This document shows, one piece after another, positions 53,489 to 63,087 of a DNA stretch of 64,000 nt. Both the position numbers and the translations under genes were made by a program. The notes beneath the pieces are model-generated. The model ran no database searches. It worked only from the letters and a program-made list of their open reading frames with translations, and was not told the DNA's origin. The stretch covers positions 146,199 to 210,198 of the forward strand of contig NZ_FZOQ01000009.1 of the NCBI RefSeq assembly GCF_900188175.1, in the 5' to 3' direction. Position 1 is the first letter of the stretch; each line of letters opens with the position of its first letter. Origin of the DNA: Pontibacter ummariensis. GTDB taxonomy: Bacteria; Bacteroidota; Bacteroidia; Cytophagales; Hymenobacteraceae.

Positions 53489-54504
53489 ACCTTATACTCC
53501 TTTAGTAATGGTAGCTTTACAATGAACTCATTCGTAGTTTGGCTTATCTCCACCTGCTTATCTGTAAGGTAATTATACCTGTTAATGATATTCTGAAGTC
53601 CTACTTTTGAGGAGCTTTGCTTCTCAAGCCTTGGCTGCAGATTATTAGCCACGATCAGGTTTTGCCCCATTGCATAAATTTTAATAGTAAGCGGTGCCTC
53701 TGAATTATAACCATTATGCTTTATAGCATTCTCCACCAGCATCTGCAACGCTGTTGGCGGCAGTTCATAGTCTTTCATTTCTGGAGGTACATCTATCTGA
53801 ATATGAAGGTTATGGCCAAAGCGCGTCTGAAGCAGAAAAGCATACGCCTGCACGAGTTCTAACTCGGTGCGCAAAGGTACTGTTTGCTCTTTATTACTAT
53901 CCAGCACGATCCTGTATACTTTAGATAGCTGCCTTAAAAACTGCACCGCCTTACCGGGTTCCTTGTAAATCAGAGCCCCAAGGATATTCAGGCTATTGAA
54001 GAGGAAATGAGGGTCTATCTGGCTTTTAAGTGATTCAAATTGGGCCTTGTAGCTTTCCTTCTGCAGTTGCTCTGACCTGAGAAGTTCTTCCTGTAGTTTA
54101 CTCTTCCATCGCTCTCGCTCCACAAAATAGTAGAAGAAGAGTGCTATAAAAGCGGTAGCAACTAAGTTTAACCTGATACCTCTTGGGGTGAAATCAATAG
54201 TAGGGATAAACAGGTACTGCGGTATGAGGATAAGAATGACACTATAGACAGCACTCAGTAGAACAACCACTATACCCTCCAGCAAAGCACGGGCCTTTGG
54301 TGAAAGACTAGCTACGGGGCTTGTACTGAAGTAAGAGGCTATTTTCTCGTGTGTCCAGAAGGTTGCCACAAGAAACACAAAGAACATCAACAGTTCTTTC
54401 ATAGCCTCCAACTCAAAGAACCAGATGCTCCCAACTTGGATGAAGACAACCGTGTAAAACAATGCGATTGCAGTCAGAGCTGCTATATATACTCTTCTAA
54501 ACAT
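53485..54504 (-). CDS. LytS-type sensor histidine kinase
   Basis: The 339-residue inner-membrane kinase has four hydrophobic segments in the first 140 residues (about 6-27, 37-50, 70-95, 108-125), then a short coiled coil (KLQEELLRSEQLQKESYKAQFESLK). The His_kinase module has the phospho-acceptor in QIDPHFLFNSLNILGALIY and the ATP-binding N-box LPPTALQMLVENAIKHNGY. This is the usual build of Bacteroidota kinases paired with LytTR regulators. No periplasmic sensor domain is visible, so the signal is probably in the membrane. The operon starts 289 bases from the divergent receptor gene. Confidence 0.93.
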   Translation of the reverse strand: MFRRVYIAALTAIALFYTVVFIQVGSIWFFELEAMKELLMFFVFLVATFWTHEKIASYFSTSPVASLSPKARALLEGIVVVLLSAVYSVILILIPQYLFIPTIDFTPRGIRLNLVATAFIALFFYYFVERERWKSKLQEELLRSEQLQKESYKAQFESLKSQIDPHFLFNSLNILGALIYKEPGKAVQFLRQLSKVYRIVLDSNKEQTVPLRTELELVQAYAFLLQTRFGHNLHIQIDVPPEMKDYELPPTALQMLVENAIKHNGYNSEAPLTIKIYAMGQNLIVANNLQPRLEKQSSSKVGLQNIINRYNYLTDKQVEISQTTNEFIVKLPLLKEYKV

Positions 54505-54793
54505 GATGATGTATGATAGCTACTTTCTAAAGTCATAGCTAATGGCCCTATTATGTGTGGCTTCGTAAAGGGAATAACTCTCCGGTATCCACCCGCTATG
54601 CCAGGTCCTTCTGAAGGACATATGTTAGACAGCAACGGCAACACAGCAATCCTTACAAAGATGACTCTCAGTCATTGCCAATTTATCCTCATTCATTAAG
54701 CAAATGCCCTTACTCATAAGATAAAGGTTTATAAGCCGCTACGATCTCACCAATTTTGTATCGTCCCATTTATGATCAACTCTTTAAGTACGG

Positions 54794-57235
54794 ATGGATA
54801 TGAAAAAGATATGTTTCTTACTGGCAATGCTTCTCCTATGCGGATATGCACTAGAGGCCTATTCACAAACTAGCGGCACACTATCAGGCAGCATAAAGAA
54901 TGAGCGTAACGCCCCTGTAGGATTTGCCAATGTGGTGTTGCTGCAAGCTGCAGACTCAGCATTTGTAGCGGGCATGGTAGCAGACGTGGAGGGAAACTTC
55001 ACCATACCCTCACCCAAAGCTGGCAGTTATACCCTACGGGTTAGCGCCTTGGGTTATTCAAGCTGGCTATCTGCGCCGTTTGCAGTAAGCGGCCCTGCTT
55101 TCTCCAAATCTTTTGGCTCCATTGTTCTTACAGAAGATACACAGCTACTTAAGGAGGTAAGTGTACAGGCTTTCAGGCCTCCTATCGTGCAGCATGCTGA
55201 TAAAATGGTGGTGAACGTGGAAGGCACGTCACTCGCTGCAGGTACCACTGCCTTTGAAGTGCTGTCCAAAGCCCCCGGAGTGTTTATAGATCAAGAAGGA
55301 AACATCCGGCTAAATGGAAAAGGAGGCGCACAACTGATGCTGGACGGCAAGCTGACGTATCTCTCTGCAAAAGATTTGCGTGCGATATTGCAGTCGATGC
55401 CAGCAGATAACATCAAAGACCTTGAGATCATCACCAATCCATCAGCCAAGTATGACGCTGAAGGCACATCGGGTATCATTAACATTAACCTGAAAAAGAA
55501 TTCCACTAGCGGCCTTAACGGTAGCCTCTATGCTGGGTACCAGTACAATGAGTTATCAGGCTACGCTGCCGGAGGGAACCTTAACATCAGAAGGGGTAAA
55601 TTTTCATCTTTTGCTACGCTTGACATGGCGCGCCGCCCTAATCTGAGGGAGAACGTAATTTCTCGGGTATTTAGTGACCCAACAGCGGAGTTTAGATTCA
55701 ATCAGACCGGACGGGAGGAAGGTTTTCGACTTACGCCATCCCTCCGTATTGGCGGCTACTATGACCTGAACGCCGGACATAGCATTGGTGCTGTAGTTAA
55801 TCTTATAGCAGCGCAGGAAGAAAACTCTTTCCTGACAAGATCCAATCTCCTCTTTGGTAACAGCGACGATAATCTGCTCATCACGAGCACAAACAATTTA
55901 AACAGCGATTTTAGCAGTGCTACAATCAACTTCCACTATTTCGGAAAGCTAGACACAATAGGAACTACCGTTTCCGCTGACTTGGATTACGTGAAACTTA
56001 CTAATGATACAGACATGCAGTTCATCAACAACCACAGGCAGTTTGATGGTGGAAGCTTGATAAGAAGAGAGATTCTGGGAAGCGAAAACCCCGTTATCTA
56101 TGATATTTACTCTGCCAAAGCAGACTTAGTGAAGCCACTCCGAGGCGCCTACAAGCTAGAACTGGGAACAAAGGTAAGCCATGTTGTTTCAGACAACGAC
56201 CTCCAGTTCTTTGGAGAGTTGGACGGTGGCCGTATTCCTGATAATAGTCGAAGTAATCACTTCGTGTACAAAGAGGACATTCTTGCCACATACCTGAATA
56301 TAAGCGGTAAAATAAACAAAACATGGAGCATGCAAGCCGGTCTGCGTGCAGAGCAGACTTTCAGCAGAGGTAGTTCCTTAACACTCGCAGAGCGCACATC
56401 CCGGACTTATTTAGACCTGTTTCCAAGCCTATTCCTGCAGCAGCACGTCAGTGACGCGTATCAAATAAGCTACCAGTACAGCCGCAGGATAAACAGACCA
56501 CGCTATGATGACCTGAACCCATTCATTTTTTTCCTAGATCCTTACACGCTGGCAAAAGGTAACCCGAACCTGAAACCACAATACACCGATTCGTTTCAGA
56601 TGGTGCATACTTTTAAATCTAGCTACAATATTTCGTTAGGCTATTCCAATACAAAAGACTACATCGCAGAAATCCCGGAGCAGAACAATGAAGACACCAC
56701 CACTCTGTTTCAGAAGCGAAACATACAAAGTTTCAAGAACCTTTCCGCCACTTTTGTTGCTCCTGTGCATGTCTTACCAGCATGGGAAATGAACAATGTG
56801 CTGAATGTGTCTTACCAGCACTTTAATGTAGATATTAATGGGAGTCCCGTAAACAACACCCAGCTATACTACTTGCTACAATCTAACCATACTATACAGC
56901 TACCGGTAAGGGTAAAGATGGAGCTAAACGCAGCTTACCAGGGACCCATGGCTTATGGGGTGTACAAAGTACAGCCTTTCGGATGGGTGGATGTTGGAAT
57001 AAAGCGCATTTTCCTAAACGAGAAATTGGAAGCAAGCCTTAACTTGGCAGATATTTTCCGGTCGCGCATCTTGAAAGGTGAATTTAGTGACAGTGGCAAC
57101 ATAAACTCTTTCGACCAATACAGAGGTAGCCAAAGTGTGCGTGTACAGATTAGATACAGGTTTAACAAAGGTGGTAAGTTTGATATGAAGAAACAAAATA
57201 CAAACTTGGATGAATTAGACCGGGCCAATAAATAA
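54794..57235 (+). CDS. TonB-receptor-like outer-membrane beta-barrel protein
   Basis: The 813-residue protein has a signal peptide (MKKICFLLAMLLLCGYALEAYS), then a carboxypeptidase-regulatory-like beta domain (about 28-105: TLSGSIKNERNAPVGFANVVLLQ, FTIPSPKAGSYTLRVSALGY). A plug domain comes next (about 120-235: VVNVEGTSLAAGTTAFEVLSKAPGVFIDQEGNIRLNGKGGAQLMLDGK, IEIITNPSAKYDAEGTSGIININLKK). The rest is an outer-membrane barrel of the OMP_b-brl_3 type. The typical TonB box is not obvious. It is divergent from the LytTR kinase pair, so it may be their target. The ligand is unknown. Confidence 0.9.
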   Translation: MDMKKICFLLAMLLLCGYALEAYSQTSGTLSGSIKNERNAPVGFANVVLLQAADSAFVAGMVADVEGNFTIPSPKAGSYTLRVSALGYSSWLSAPFAVSGPAFSKSFGSIVLTEDTQLLKEVSVQAFRPPIVQHADKMVVNVEGTSLAAGTTAFEVLSKAPGVFIDQEGNIRLNGKGGAQLMLDGKLTYLSAKDLRAILQSMPADNIKDLEIITNPSAKYDAEGTSGIININLKKNSTSGLNGSLYAGYQYNELSGYAAGGNLNIRRGKFSSFATLDMARRPNLRENVISRVFSDPTAEFRFNQTGREEGFRLTPSLRIGGYYDLNAGHSIGAVVNLIAAQEENSFLTRSNLLFGNSDDNLLITSTNNLNSDFSSATINFHYFGKLDTIGTTVSADLDYVKLTNDTDMQFINNHRQFDGGSLIRREILGSENPVIYDIYSAKADLVKPLRGAYKLELGTKVSHVVSDNDLQFFGELDGGRIPDNSRSNHFVYKEDILATYLNISGKINKTWSMQAGLRAEQTFSRGSSLTLAERTSRTYLDLFPSLFLQQHVSDAYQISYQYSRRINRPRYDDLNPFIFFLDPYTLAKGNPNLKPQYTDSFQMVHTFKSSYNISLGYSNTKDYIAEIPEQNNEDTTTLFQKRNIQSFKNLSATFVAPVHVLPAWEMNNVLNVSYQHFNVDINGSPVNNTQLYYLLQSNHTIQLPVRVKMELNAAYQGPMAYGVYKVQPFGWVDVGIKRIFLNEKLEASLNLADIFRSRILKGEFSDSGNINSFDQYRGSQSVRVQIRYRFNKGGKFDMKKQNTNLDELDRANK

Positions 57236-57367
57236 AAAGCTTAACTAATACTGTATTCCAACTTGACAATGAGCTCCGTCATTATAAAAATTTGTCATGA
57301 CTACTCCAATGCTGACATCTTATGATCTGTTGTAGAGCATGTTTAGACCAGCAGAAACTTTAACAAA

Positions 57368-57417
57368 GTAGCCAAGTCCCTGTGGAAATGGTTCGATAAC
57401 TCCATCCTTCGGTCAAC
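57368..57417 (+). repeat. 50-bp repeat, copy C
   Basis: Third copy of the repeat, also in the plus orientation, ending 15 bases before the left end of the IS3 remnant. It shares TCCCTGTGGA, GGTTCGATAA and ATCCTT with copy B. Confidence 0.6.
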
Positions 57418-57432
57418 AAGCTACTATACTAA

Positions 57433-58465
57433 CTGTCTCGTCCTGAAATAAGTTGACGTTTTTTGGACGAAAATAACTTTAATATTGAAACCTCCAAAGC
57501 TTGAGCTTTGGAGGTTTCTTTTCCACTTTTTCAGCACCATCTTCTGCTGCTGGTGCATTTTCTCCGGTATTTGGTCGCGGCACGAGAGGTGGGACTGAGG
57601 CTGTTGTAGATGCCACCGACTCCCGGATCACCGCCACCGCTTATAGGTGGTGGGCAAAGCCCCGCTCCGGGGCGAACTCGTCTTTGAGGATGCCGTTGGC
57701 CCGCTAGGCCACCGCGTTCTGGTGTGGGTCATAATTCTCGGTCATACTGGGCTGTATACCTGCCTTTGCAAGAAGGCCAGGTGGTTGGCCCTGAGAATAG
57801 AGAAAAGCTTGTCTCTGCCTATTTTAAGCTCATAGGTTGCAAATTCCTCCTCTAAAAGGTGCTACAGCTTGCGCGTCCCTAGCCGGGGCATCTTGATCCT
57901 GTAGCCCTGCACCAGGCCCACAACCTGAGCGTGCACAGCTTCATAGCGCCTGCTCATCTGCTTGCGCTTATAGTAGGCTTGCCTTGAGTACCCAAACAGC
58001 CTGCAGGCTGCAGAAAGGCGCACTTCTTCTTTCTTTCTGAACTTTTCGACTGCTTGGGTGAAGGCTTTTTTCTGATCTCGAGCCCCAGCTCCCCTTCAGC
58101 TACCTCAATAATAATATCTAGGAGCCTGGCCTTCAGCTCTGCATCCTGCAGCTTCTTTTGGGTGCTGGCTAACTGCTGCTCCAGTTCTTTGATTCTTTGT
58201 TCGCGGCTTTGTTCTACCTGATGGACTTTAGGGTGTTTCCAGTCTAAGGTACCATGTTTTCTCAGCCACACCAAAACCGTGCTCCTGCCCTGGATCCCGT
58301 ACTTCTTCTGGGCTTGCTTATAGCTGAACTCACCCCGCTCGACGGCTGACACTACCTGCAGTTTAAAAGCAAGGGTGTAGTCGCATTGGCTCCGCTTCTT
58401 TCTTGTAAGTGAATGTGTTGACATCTACTGCTTTTTTATTGTCAACCTATTCTAGGATGGGACTG
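57433..58465 (-). mobile_element. Decayed IS3-family insertion sequence
   Basis: The ends are imperfect inverted repeats: CTGTCTCGTCCTG...AAGTTGAC (57433-57457) and, read inward from 58465, CAGTCCCATCCTAG...GGTTGAC. Between them on the minus strand lie an OrfA-like frame (57954-58424) and fragments of OrfB (AVHAQVVGLVQGYRIKMPRLGTRKL, LKIGRDKLFSILRANHL, NGILKDEFAPERGF). Stops interrupt these, and the middle with the DDE catalytic core is missing. At about 1.03 kb it is shorter than a full IS3 (1.2-1.5 kb). A 14-bp hairpin (57488-57517) with a T-run lies near the left end. Confidence 0.75.
57954..58424 (-). pseudogene. IS3-family OrfA-like transposase fragment
   Basis: The frame shows a helix-turn-helix (DYTLAFKLQVVSAVERGEFSYKQAQKKYGIQGRSTVLVWLRKHGT) and a leucine-zipper-like coiled coil (EQRIKELEQQLASTQKKLQDAELKARLLDIIIEVAE), both typical of IS3 OrfA. 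After residue 130 it continues in a wrong frame (KKCAFLQPAGCLGTQGK); the true OrfB start (VRLSAACRLFGYSRQAYYKRK) is in the next frame, as in programmed frameshifting. OrfB is incomplete, so the unit cannot transpose by itself. Confidence 0.75.
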
Positions 58466-58664
58466 CCACAATTTAAAAAGCTTGCCCCGAAAAGGTCGGC
58501 GTTTTGACTTCAACCAGCCTCTCTTCCATCATTTCCCTCTTTAAAGATATTTAATGAAGCACTTAAATAAGATTCAGACCTTCAAACGATGTCAACTATC
58601 CTATAAATTGGTATAGCAATGGACAGCGGGGCTGAAGGAAGGAAACACTACTGAGTCCACGTTT

Positions 58665-60575
58665 TTAGGCCCACGTTCTTATACCGATGACACCATGCCA
58701 CATAAAAAACAGGATAACCAGGAAATTCAGGACACTGAACATGGCGGCTGGCCACAGCACCCCTTTCCTAACCTTCCCTTCAAAGAAAGCGAAGAATACA
58801 TGATAAAGAGCAAGAGCACCTGTCAACGCATAGGCTATGGTACAAGCGGTCAATGTTACTGATAATATCGTTGGCCTGCCGAAACTATCCTCGGGGAAGC
58901 CTGTCGTGGTAATGGCAATCACTGCGATAAGAAACAGAATACTCATGAAGGACCAAAAACGCATCCAAATGTTTCTCCCTCCCTTCAATTTACCAAAAGC
59001 ATAGCGAATACTCCACACAGGAAATGACAAAACAGACCAAAGTATCAAAACTAGCCAAAGTAACATAATTGCCCAGAGCAGATAAAAGCGAAAAGGAGAG
59101 ATGGATGCAAAACTGAGATTACCTGGCTCCCCATCTTCTGCTGCTACCTCTAATCCTCTGCCCTGGATAGGATCATCCACAACGGCGACCTCTATTAGCC
59201 CTGACTCTGGATTCATTAGAAGTTTGTCATCAACAGAGACATACCTTTCATCCTCATCATTTCCAAAGAGCCCGGTTCTGTCTATCAGGAAAGAGTTTCC
59301 AACCGTCCATATTTTCTGACTGAACAGGGGGTAGATGAAAGTCCACATTTCTTCACGTGGATTAATAATGTAATAGAACCCCGAGATCGGTTTTTTTAGC
59401 TGTACTCGTGTAGGGAGAGACGCTACCGCAGGCGGGGGAACGTCTTTTAGCAAATACTTCTGTATGGCTTCTGTTAGTCTATTTAAGGTTTCCGTTTGAG
59501 AAGTGTTGATCGAAACAAAGAAACCCACTTCCTGCTCAGGAAGGTAGGAGAATAATGCCTTACCACCGTTTAACGACCCGCCGTGACCATGGAACACATG
59601 CCCCTTGTATTCCCTTGTGTAATTAGCTAAGCCGTAGCCTAACTCCAGACCTGCTTTTGCGCCCAATGTGTTGGTGGGAGTTTCCATCCGCTTTATCGAA
59701 CTTGGTGACAGCAGTTGCGTACTACCTGCTTTCCCTCTGTTTAGAAAGAAAGAGATGAGTTTCCCCATGTCTTTGGGAGATGCGTTAATAGAACCCGTTG
59801 GGCGGGTAATAACGTGCCAGTAATCCACTGGGCGCCCGCGTTCATACAGGGTGGCTCCCAAGCGTTTATAACCCTCTGACGGGAAATACGTGATCGTTTC
59901 CATACCCATTGGTTTGAAAAAGTTCTCTGCTACATAGTCTTCAAAAGGTTGTCCCGTGACTTTTTGAACGACATACGCAGCGACAGCCGGGCCGGAGTTG
60001 GAATAGGCCATCCTGGTGCCAGGCACCCAGCGGGAGACTCGTGAGTGCGGGTGAAAGTCGAGCCCTTCTTTCAGGGTGGCTGGAGTAGGATCATTGTGCA
60101 GGTACTCCGCCAAGTGAATGTCGTCCCAACCGGTGGTGTGAGAGAGCAGGTGCTCGATTCGGATGGGGTGCGTTTGTTCCCAGGGATTCTTGTACTCGAT
60201 CTCGGGTGCAAGCACAGATAACTTGTCACGGAGTTGAAGCTTACCCTCTTCCTGAAGCTTCAGCACCGCCAGGCCAACGAACAGCTTCGATACAGAACCT
60301 ATCCGGAACATGGTCTCTTCAGTGGCAACAACTCCTTTCTCTACATTGGCAAGTCCGAATCCTTTTGCATACAAAGGATTACCCTTTTGATATATTGCGA
60401 CGCCGGCTGCTGGGGTTCCGGTGTCTTCAAGGATGTTCCGGATTTCCCTTTCGAGGGCATGAATAGCCGAACCGGTATTTCCCGCTCCTGTTTTTTGTGC
60501 GTAGCCAGGAAAAGTTGTGTTTGTGAGGCTTGCCAGTAAGGCAAAGATTGTTAACATTACTCTGTTGTAACTCAT
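58665..60575 (-). CDS. Secreted serine hydrolase, class C beta-lactamase fold, with membrane C-terminus
   Basis: The 636-residue protein has a signal peptide (MLTIFALLASLTNTTFPGYAQ) and a beta-lactamase/transpeptidase-like domain at about 40-380. The nucleophile motif SVSK is in MFRIGSVSKLFVGLAV, Tyr-x-Asn in MAYSNSGPAVAAYV and the third motif is HGHGGS. Such enzymes act on peptides or esters in the envelope; resistance to antibiotics cannot be inferred. A beta-rich middle (about 390-490) and four membrane helices follow (about 495-520, 540-560, 572-595, 610-630). A paralogue lies 0.6 kb upstream in the same orientation. Confidence 0.88.
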   Translation of the reverse strand: MSYNRVMLTIFALLASLTNTTFPGYAQKTGAGNTGSAIHALEREIRNILEDTGTPAAGVAIYQKGNPLYAKGFGLANVEKGVVATEETMFRIGSVSKLFVGLAVLKLQEEGKLQLRDKLSVLAPEIEYKNPWEQTHPIRIEHLLSHTTGWDDIHLAEYLHNDPTPATLKEGLDFHPHSRVSRWVPGTRMAYSNSGPAVAAYVVQKVTGQPFEDYVAENFFKPMGMETITYFPSEGYKRLGATLYERGRPVDYWHVITRPTGSINASPKDMGKLISFFLNRGKAGSTQLLSPSSIKRMETPTNTLGAKAGLELGYGLANYTREYKGHVFHGHGGSLNGGKALFSYLPEQEVGFFVSINTSQTETLNRLTEAIQKYLLKDVPPPAVASLPTRVQLKKPISGFYYIINPREEMWTFIYPLFSQKIWTVGNSFLIDRTGLFGNDEDERYVSVDDKLLMNPESGLIEVAVVDDPIQGRGLEVAAEDGEPGNLSFASISPFRFYLLWAIMLLWLVLILWSVLSFPVWSIRYAFGKLKGGRNIWMRFWSFMSILFLIAVIAITTTGFPEDSFGRPTILSVTLTACTIAYALTGALALYHVFFAFFEGKVRKGVLWPAAMFSVLNFLVILFFMWHGVIGIRTWA

Positions 60576-61209
60576 TGAAATCTAATGTCTCTTTAGTAAA
60601 TAGTTGTTCATTTTAAAGCTTTTGCCTCCTACATGTAGCCTCTCTCTTATAACTGTTTTCCGAGCTGTAGCTAAGACCAGTCGATACCAAATGCAATAAG
60701 AGAATGCATAACCCATGGTTAGTTGATACAAAGTTTGATGTTCTGTAGTGGATCAAAAATAAATGTGATGAAAGCCGGGAAATCTGGGACAAATAAACAA
60801 AGGGGCCGCTGGCATTGGCTTTCAAGAAGAGGCTTTCATAACGGTAACATCACTTCCGCCACTGGCAGCGGGTCCATTGTCTTGGAACTTGACTCGGTTT
60901 CATACCTCTGGGCAACCTTCCCGCATCATGGTTAGGGGCGGTGTCTAGGATGGCACTTTTTCTCAGAGACAGCGGGGCAAGGCCGCCCACCAGGTAAGAT
61001 ATGTTCATGGCCTCCCGTTACTTCACCGCCTCTGTGGACTGCGCCATTTACTTCCAGTGGTTTTCGCGCAGGTCGCGCCTGTAGACTAGTGAATTATCAA
61101 GATTGCCCGTGGCATCAAGAGAATTCGGGTATAAAGCCGTGAAAGCATTTTGCCCGGAGATAAAAAAGCCGCCTCTCTAGACCCAGGTCCTCATGCCGAC
61201 ATATCCGTG
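60576..61209. other. Gene-free stretch between the two serine hydrolase genes
   Basis: These 634 bases are GC-moderate and look like decayed coding DNA: short protein-like pieces appear in several minus-strand frames without a continuous frame or start. I cannot name the ancestor. The left part probably contains the promoter of the 58665-60575 gene. Confidence 0.4.
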
Positions 61210-63087
61210 CTAAGTAAAAAAGCAGGCAACCATAAAGTTCACGACACTGAAAAGGGCAGCTGGCCAATAGACCCACTTGCTTAACCCCTGCTTCCGGTGC
61301 TGTATAACTATGAAAAGAGCCCAGGCAGCGGTCAGCGCAAATGCGATGGAACTCACCATGATCGTGATAGATAACAACGAAGGCCGCACAAGCTGTTCTT
61401 CAAAGTCAGAACCGTAGGCATAGGTAAGCAGGGAGACAAAAAAGAAAGCTACACTAAGTAAGGGCCAGAGCCGGATACGGATGTTCGCCCCACCGGGAAT
61501 TTTTCCCAAACCATAACGGATGCCCCAGACCGGAGCTAAGAGAAAAGCCCTCATGGCGAATAGCAACCAAAGCGCTAAGATGGTCCAACTGAGGTAAAAC
61601 ATAAAGGTCGAGACAGAGGCAAAGGTAATATTTCCCATATCTGTAGGTGCTAACTCCAGCGCGGTTCCGGCAAGTGGATCCTCAACTCTTGCCACCCTGA
61701 CTAGGCCTGACTCAGGGTCCTCGTAAAGGTGGTCATTCACAGCAACGTACTTTTCCACCTCTCCGCCACCAAACAGGGGATCCTGTTGGATGAATAGCGT
61801 ATCCCGCTCTGTCCACACCTTCCTGCTGAACAGAGGCTCCATAAAACCCCACTCCCCCTCCCGAAGGCTGGCGGTATAGAAAAAGCCTGAGACAGGCAAT
61901 GCCTGCTGGTGCTTTTTTGGGGCTGTTTTCCTTTCAGGAGAAGAAACCCCCTCCAGTACATAATGCTTGGCTAAGTCGGACAGCTTCTTCAATGTTTCTG
62001 TGTCCGAACTGTTGATGGAAATCGAATAACCTGACCCATGTTTAGGGAGGTACACAAAAAGGGACTTCCCACCATTCACAGACCCTCCATGTCCCTGGAA
62101 GACATGATCTTCAAAAGTGAGGGTGTAGTTGGTTAGACCGTACCCTAAGTCAAGGCCTGCTTTGGCACCCAAGGTGTTGGCAGGAGTTTCCATACGTTCA
62201 AGCGAAGCAGGAGAGACAAGCTGTCGCCCCCCTGTCTCGCCTCTGTTTGCGAAGAAAAGAAGCAGCTTTGCCATGTCACGCGGAGAAGCATTGAGGGCAC
62301 CGGAAGGCCTCATGATGATGTTCCAATAATTCACAGGTTTTTGATCTTCATACAGGGTGGCTCCTAAGCGTTTATAATCCTCTGACGGGAAATACGTGAT
62401 CGTTTCCATACCCATTGGGGTGAAAAAGTTCTCTACTACATAGTCTTCAAAAGGCATTCCTGTTATTTTTTGAACTACGTATGCCGCGACCGCCGGGCCG
62501 GAGTTGGAATAGGCCATCCTGGTGCCAGGTACCCAGCGGGAGACTCGTGAGTGCGGGTGAAAGTCGAGCCCTTCTTTCAGGGTGGCTGGAGTAGGGTCGT
62601 TGTGCAGGTACTCCGCCCGGTGAACGTCGTCCCAACCGGTGGTGTGAGAGAGCAGGTGCTCGATTCGGATGGGGTGCGTTTGTTCCCAGGGATTCTCGTA
62701 CTCGATCTCGGGTGCAAGCTCAGATAACTTGTCACGGAGTTGAAGCTTACCCTCTTCCTGAAGCTTCAGCACCGCCAGGCCAACGAACAGCTTCGATACA
62801 GAACCTATCCGGAACATGGTCTCTTCAGTGGCAGCAACTCCTTTCTCTATGTTGGCAAGCCCAAGTCCCTTTGAGTAGACAATCTCTCCGTCTTTCATGA
62901 TGGCAATACCCGCTGCCGGTGTTCCGGTCTCTTGGAGCACATGCCTCACTTCCTTTTCAAGGTCCTTATTGTTCAATGGCCATTGCCTCTTCTTTGCTTC
63001 CTGTGCGGCGGAAGAAATAACAAGCAGTAATCCTGTTAGTAGTTACAATCCGTGTTTAAGCCTGCTCAAAACATGTTTTCTTTTCAT
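61210..63087 (-). pseudogene. Serine hydrolase paralogue with an in-frame stop in its signal peptide
   Basis: The open part (61210-62976, 588 codons) matches the neighbouring hydrolase throughout: SVSK, YSN and GHGGS motifs, beta-rich middle and four C-terminal helices. The open frame alone would begin at a TTG and lack a signal peptide. Going upstream in the same frame, a typical leader appears (ATG at 63085-63087: MKRKHVLSRLKHGL, then LLTGLLLVISSAAQ). It is interrupted by TAA at 63043-63045 (codon 15). So the intact gene would be 625 residues with one nonsense change. If translated from the TTG the product would stay in the cytosol, where it is unlikely to work. Confidence 0.75.

Noticed and set aside
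39647..57417. The three 50-bp repeats as tRNA gene 3' ends
   Set aside because: They contain GTTCGATA and end near GGTCTACCA, but no 5-bp T-stem can form around the loop and no acceptor partner is present.
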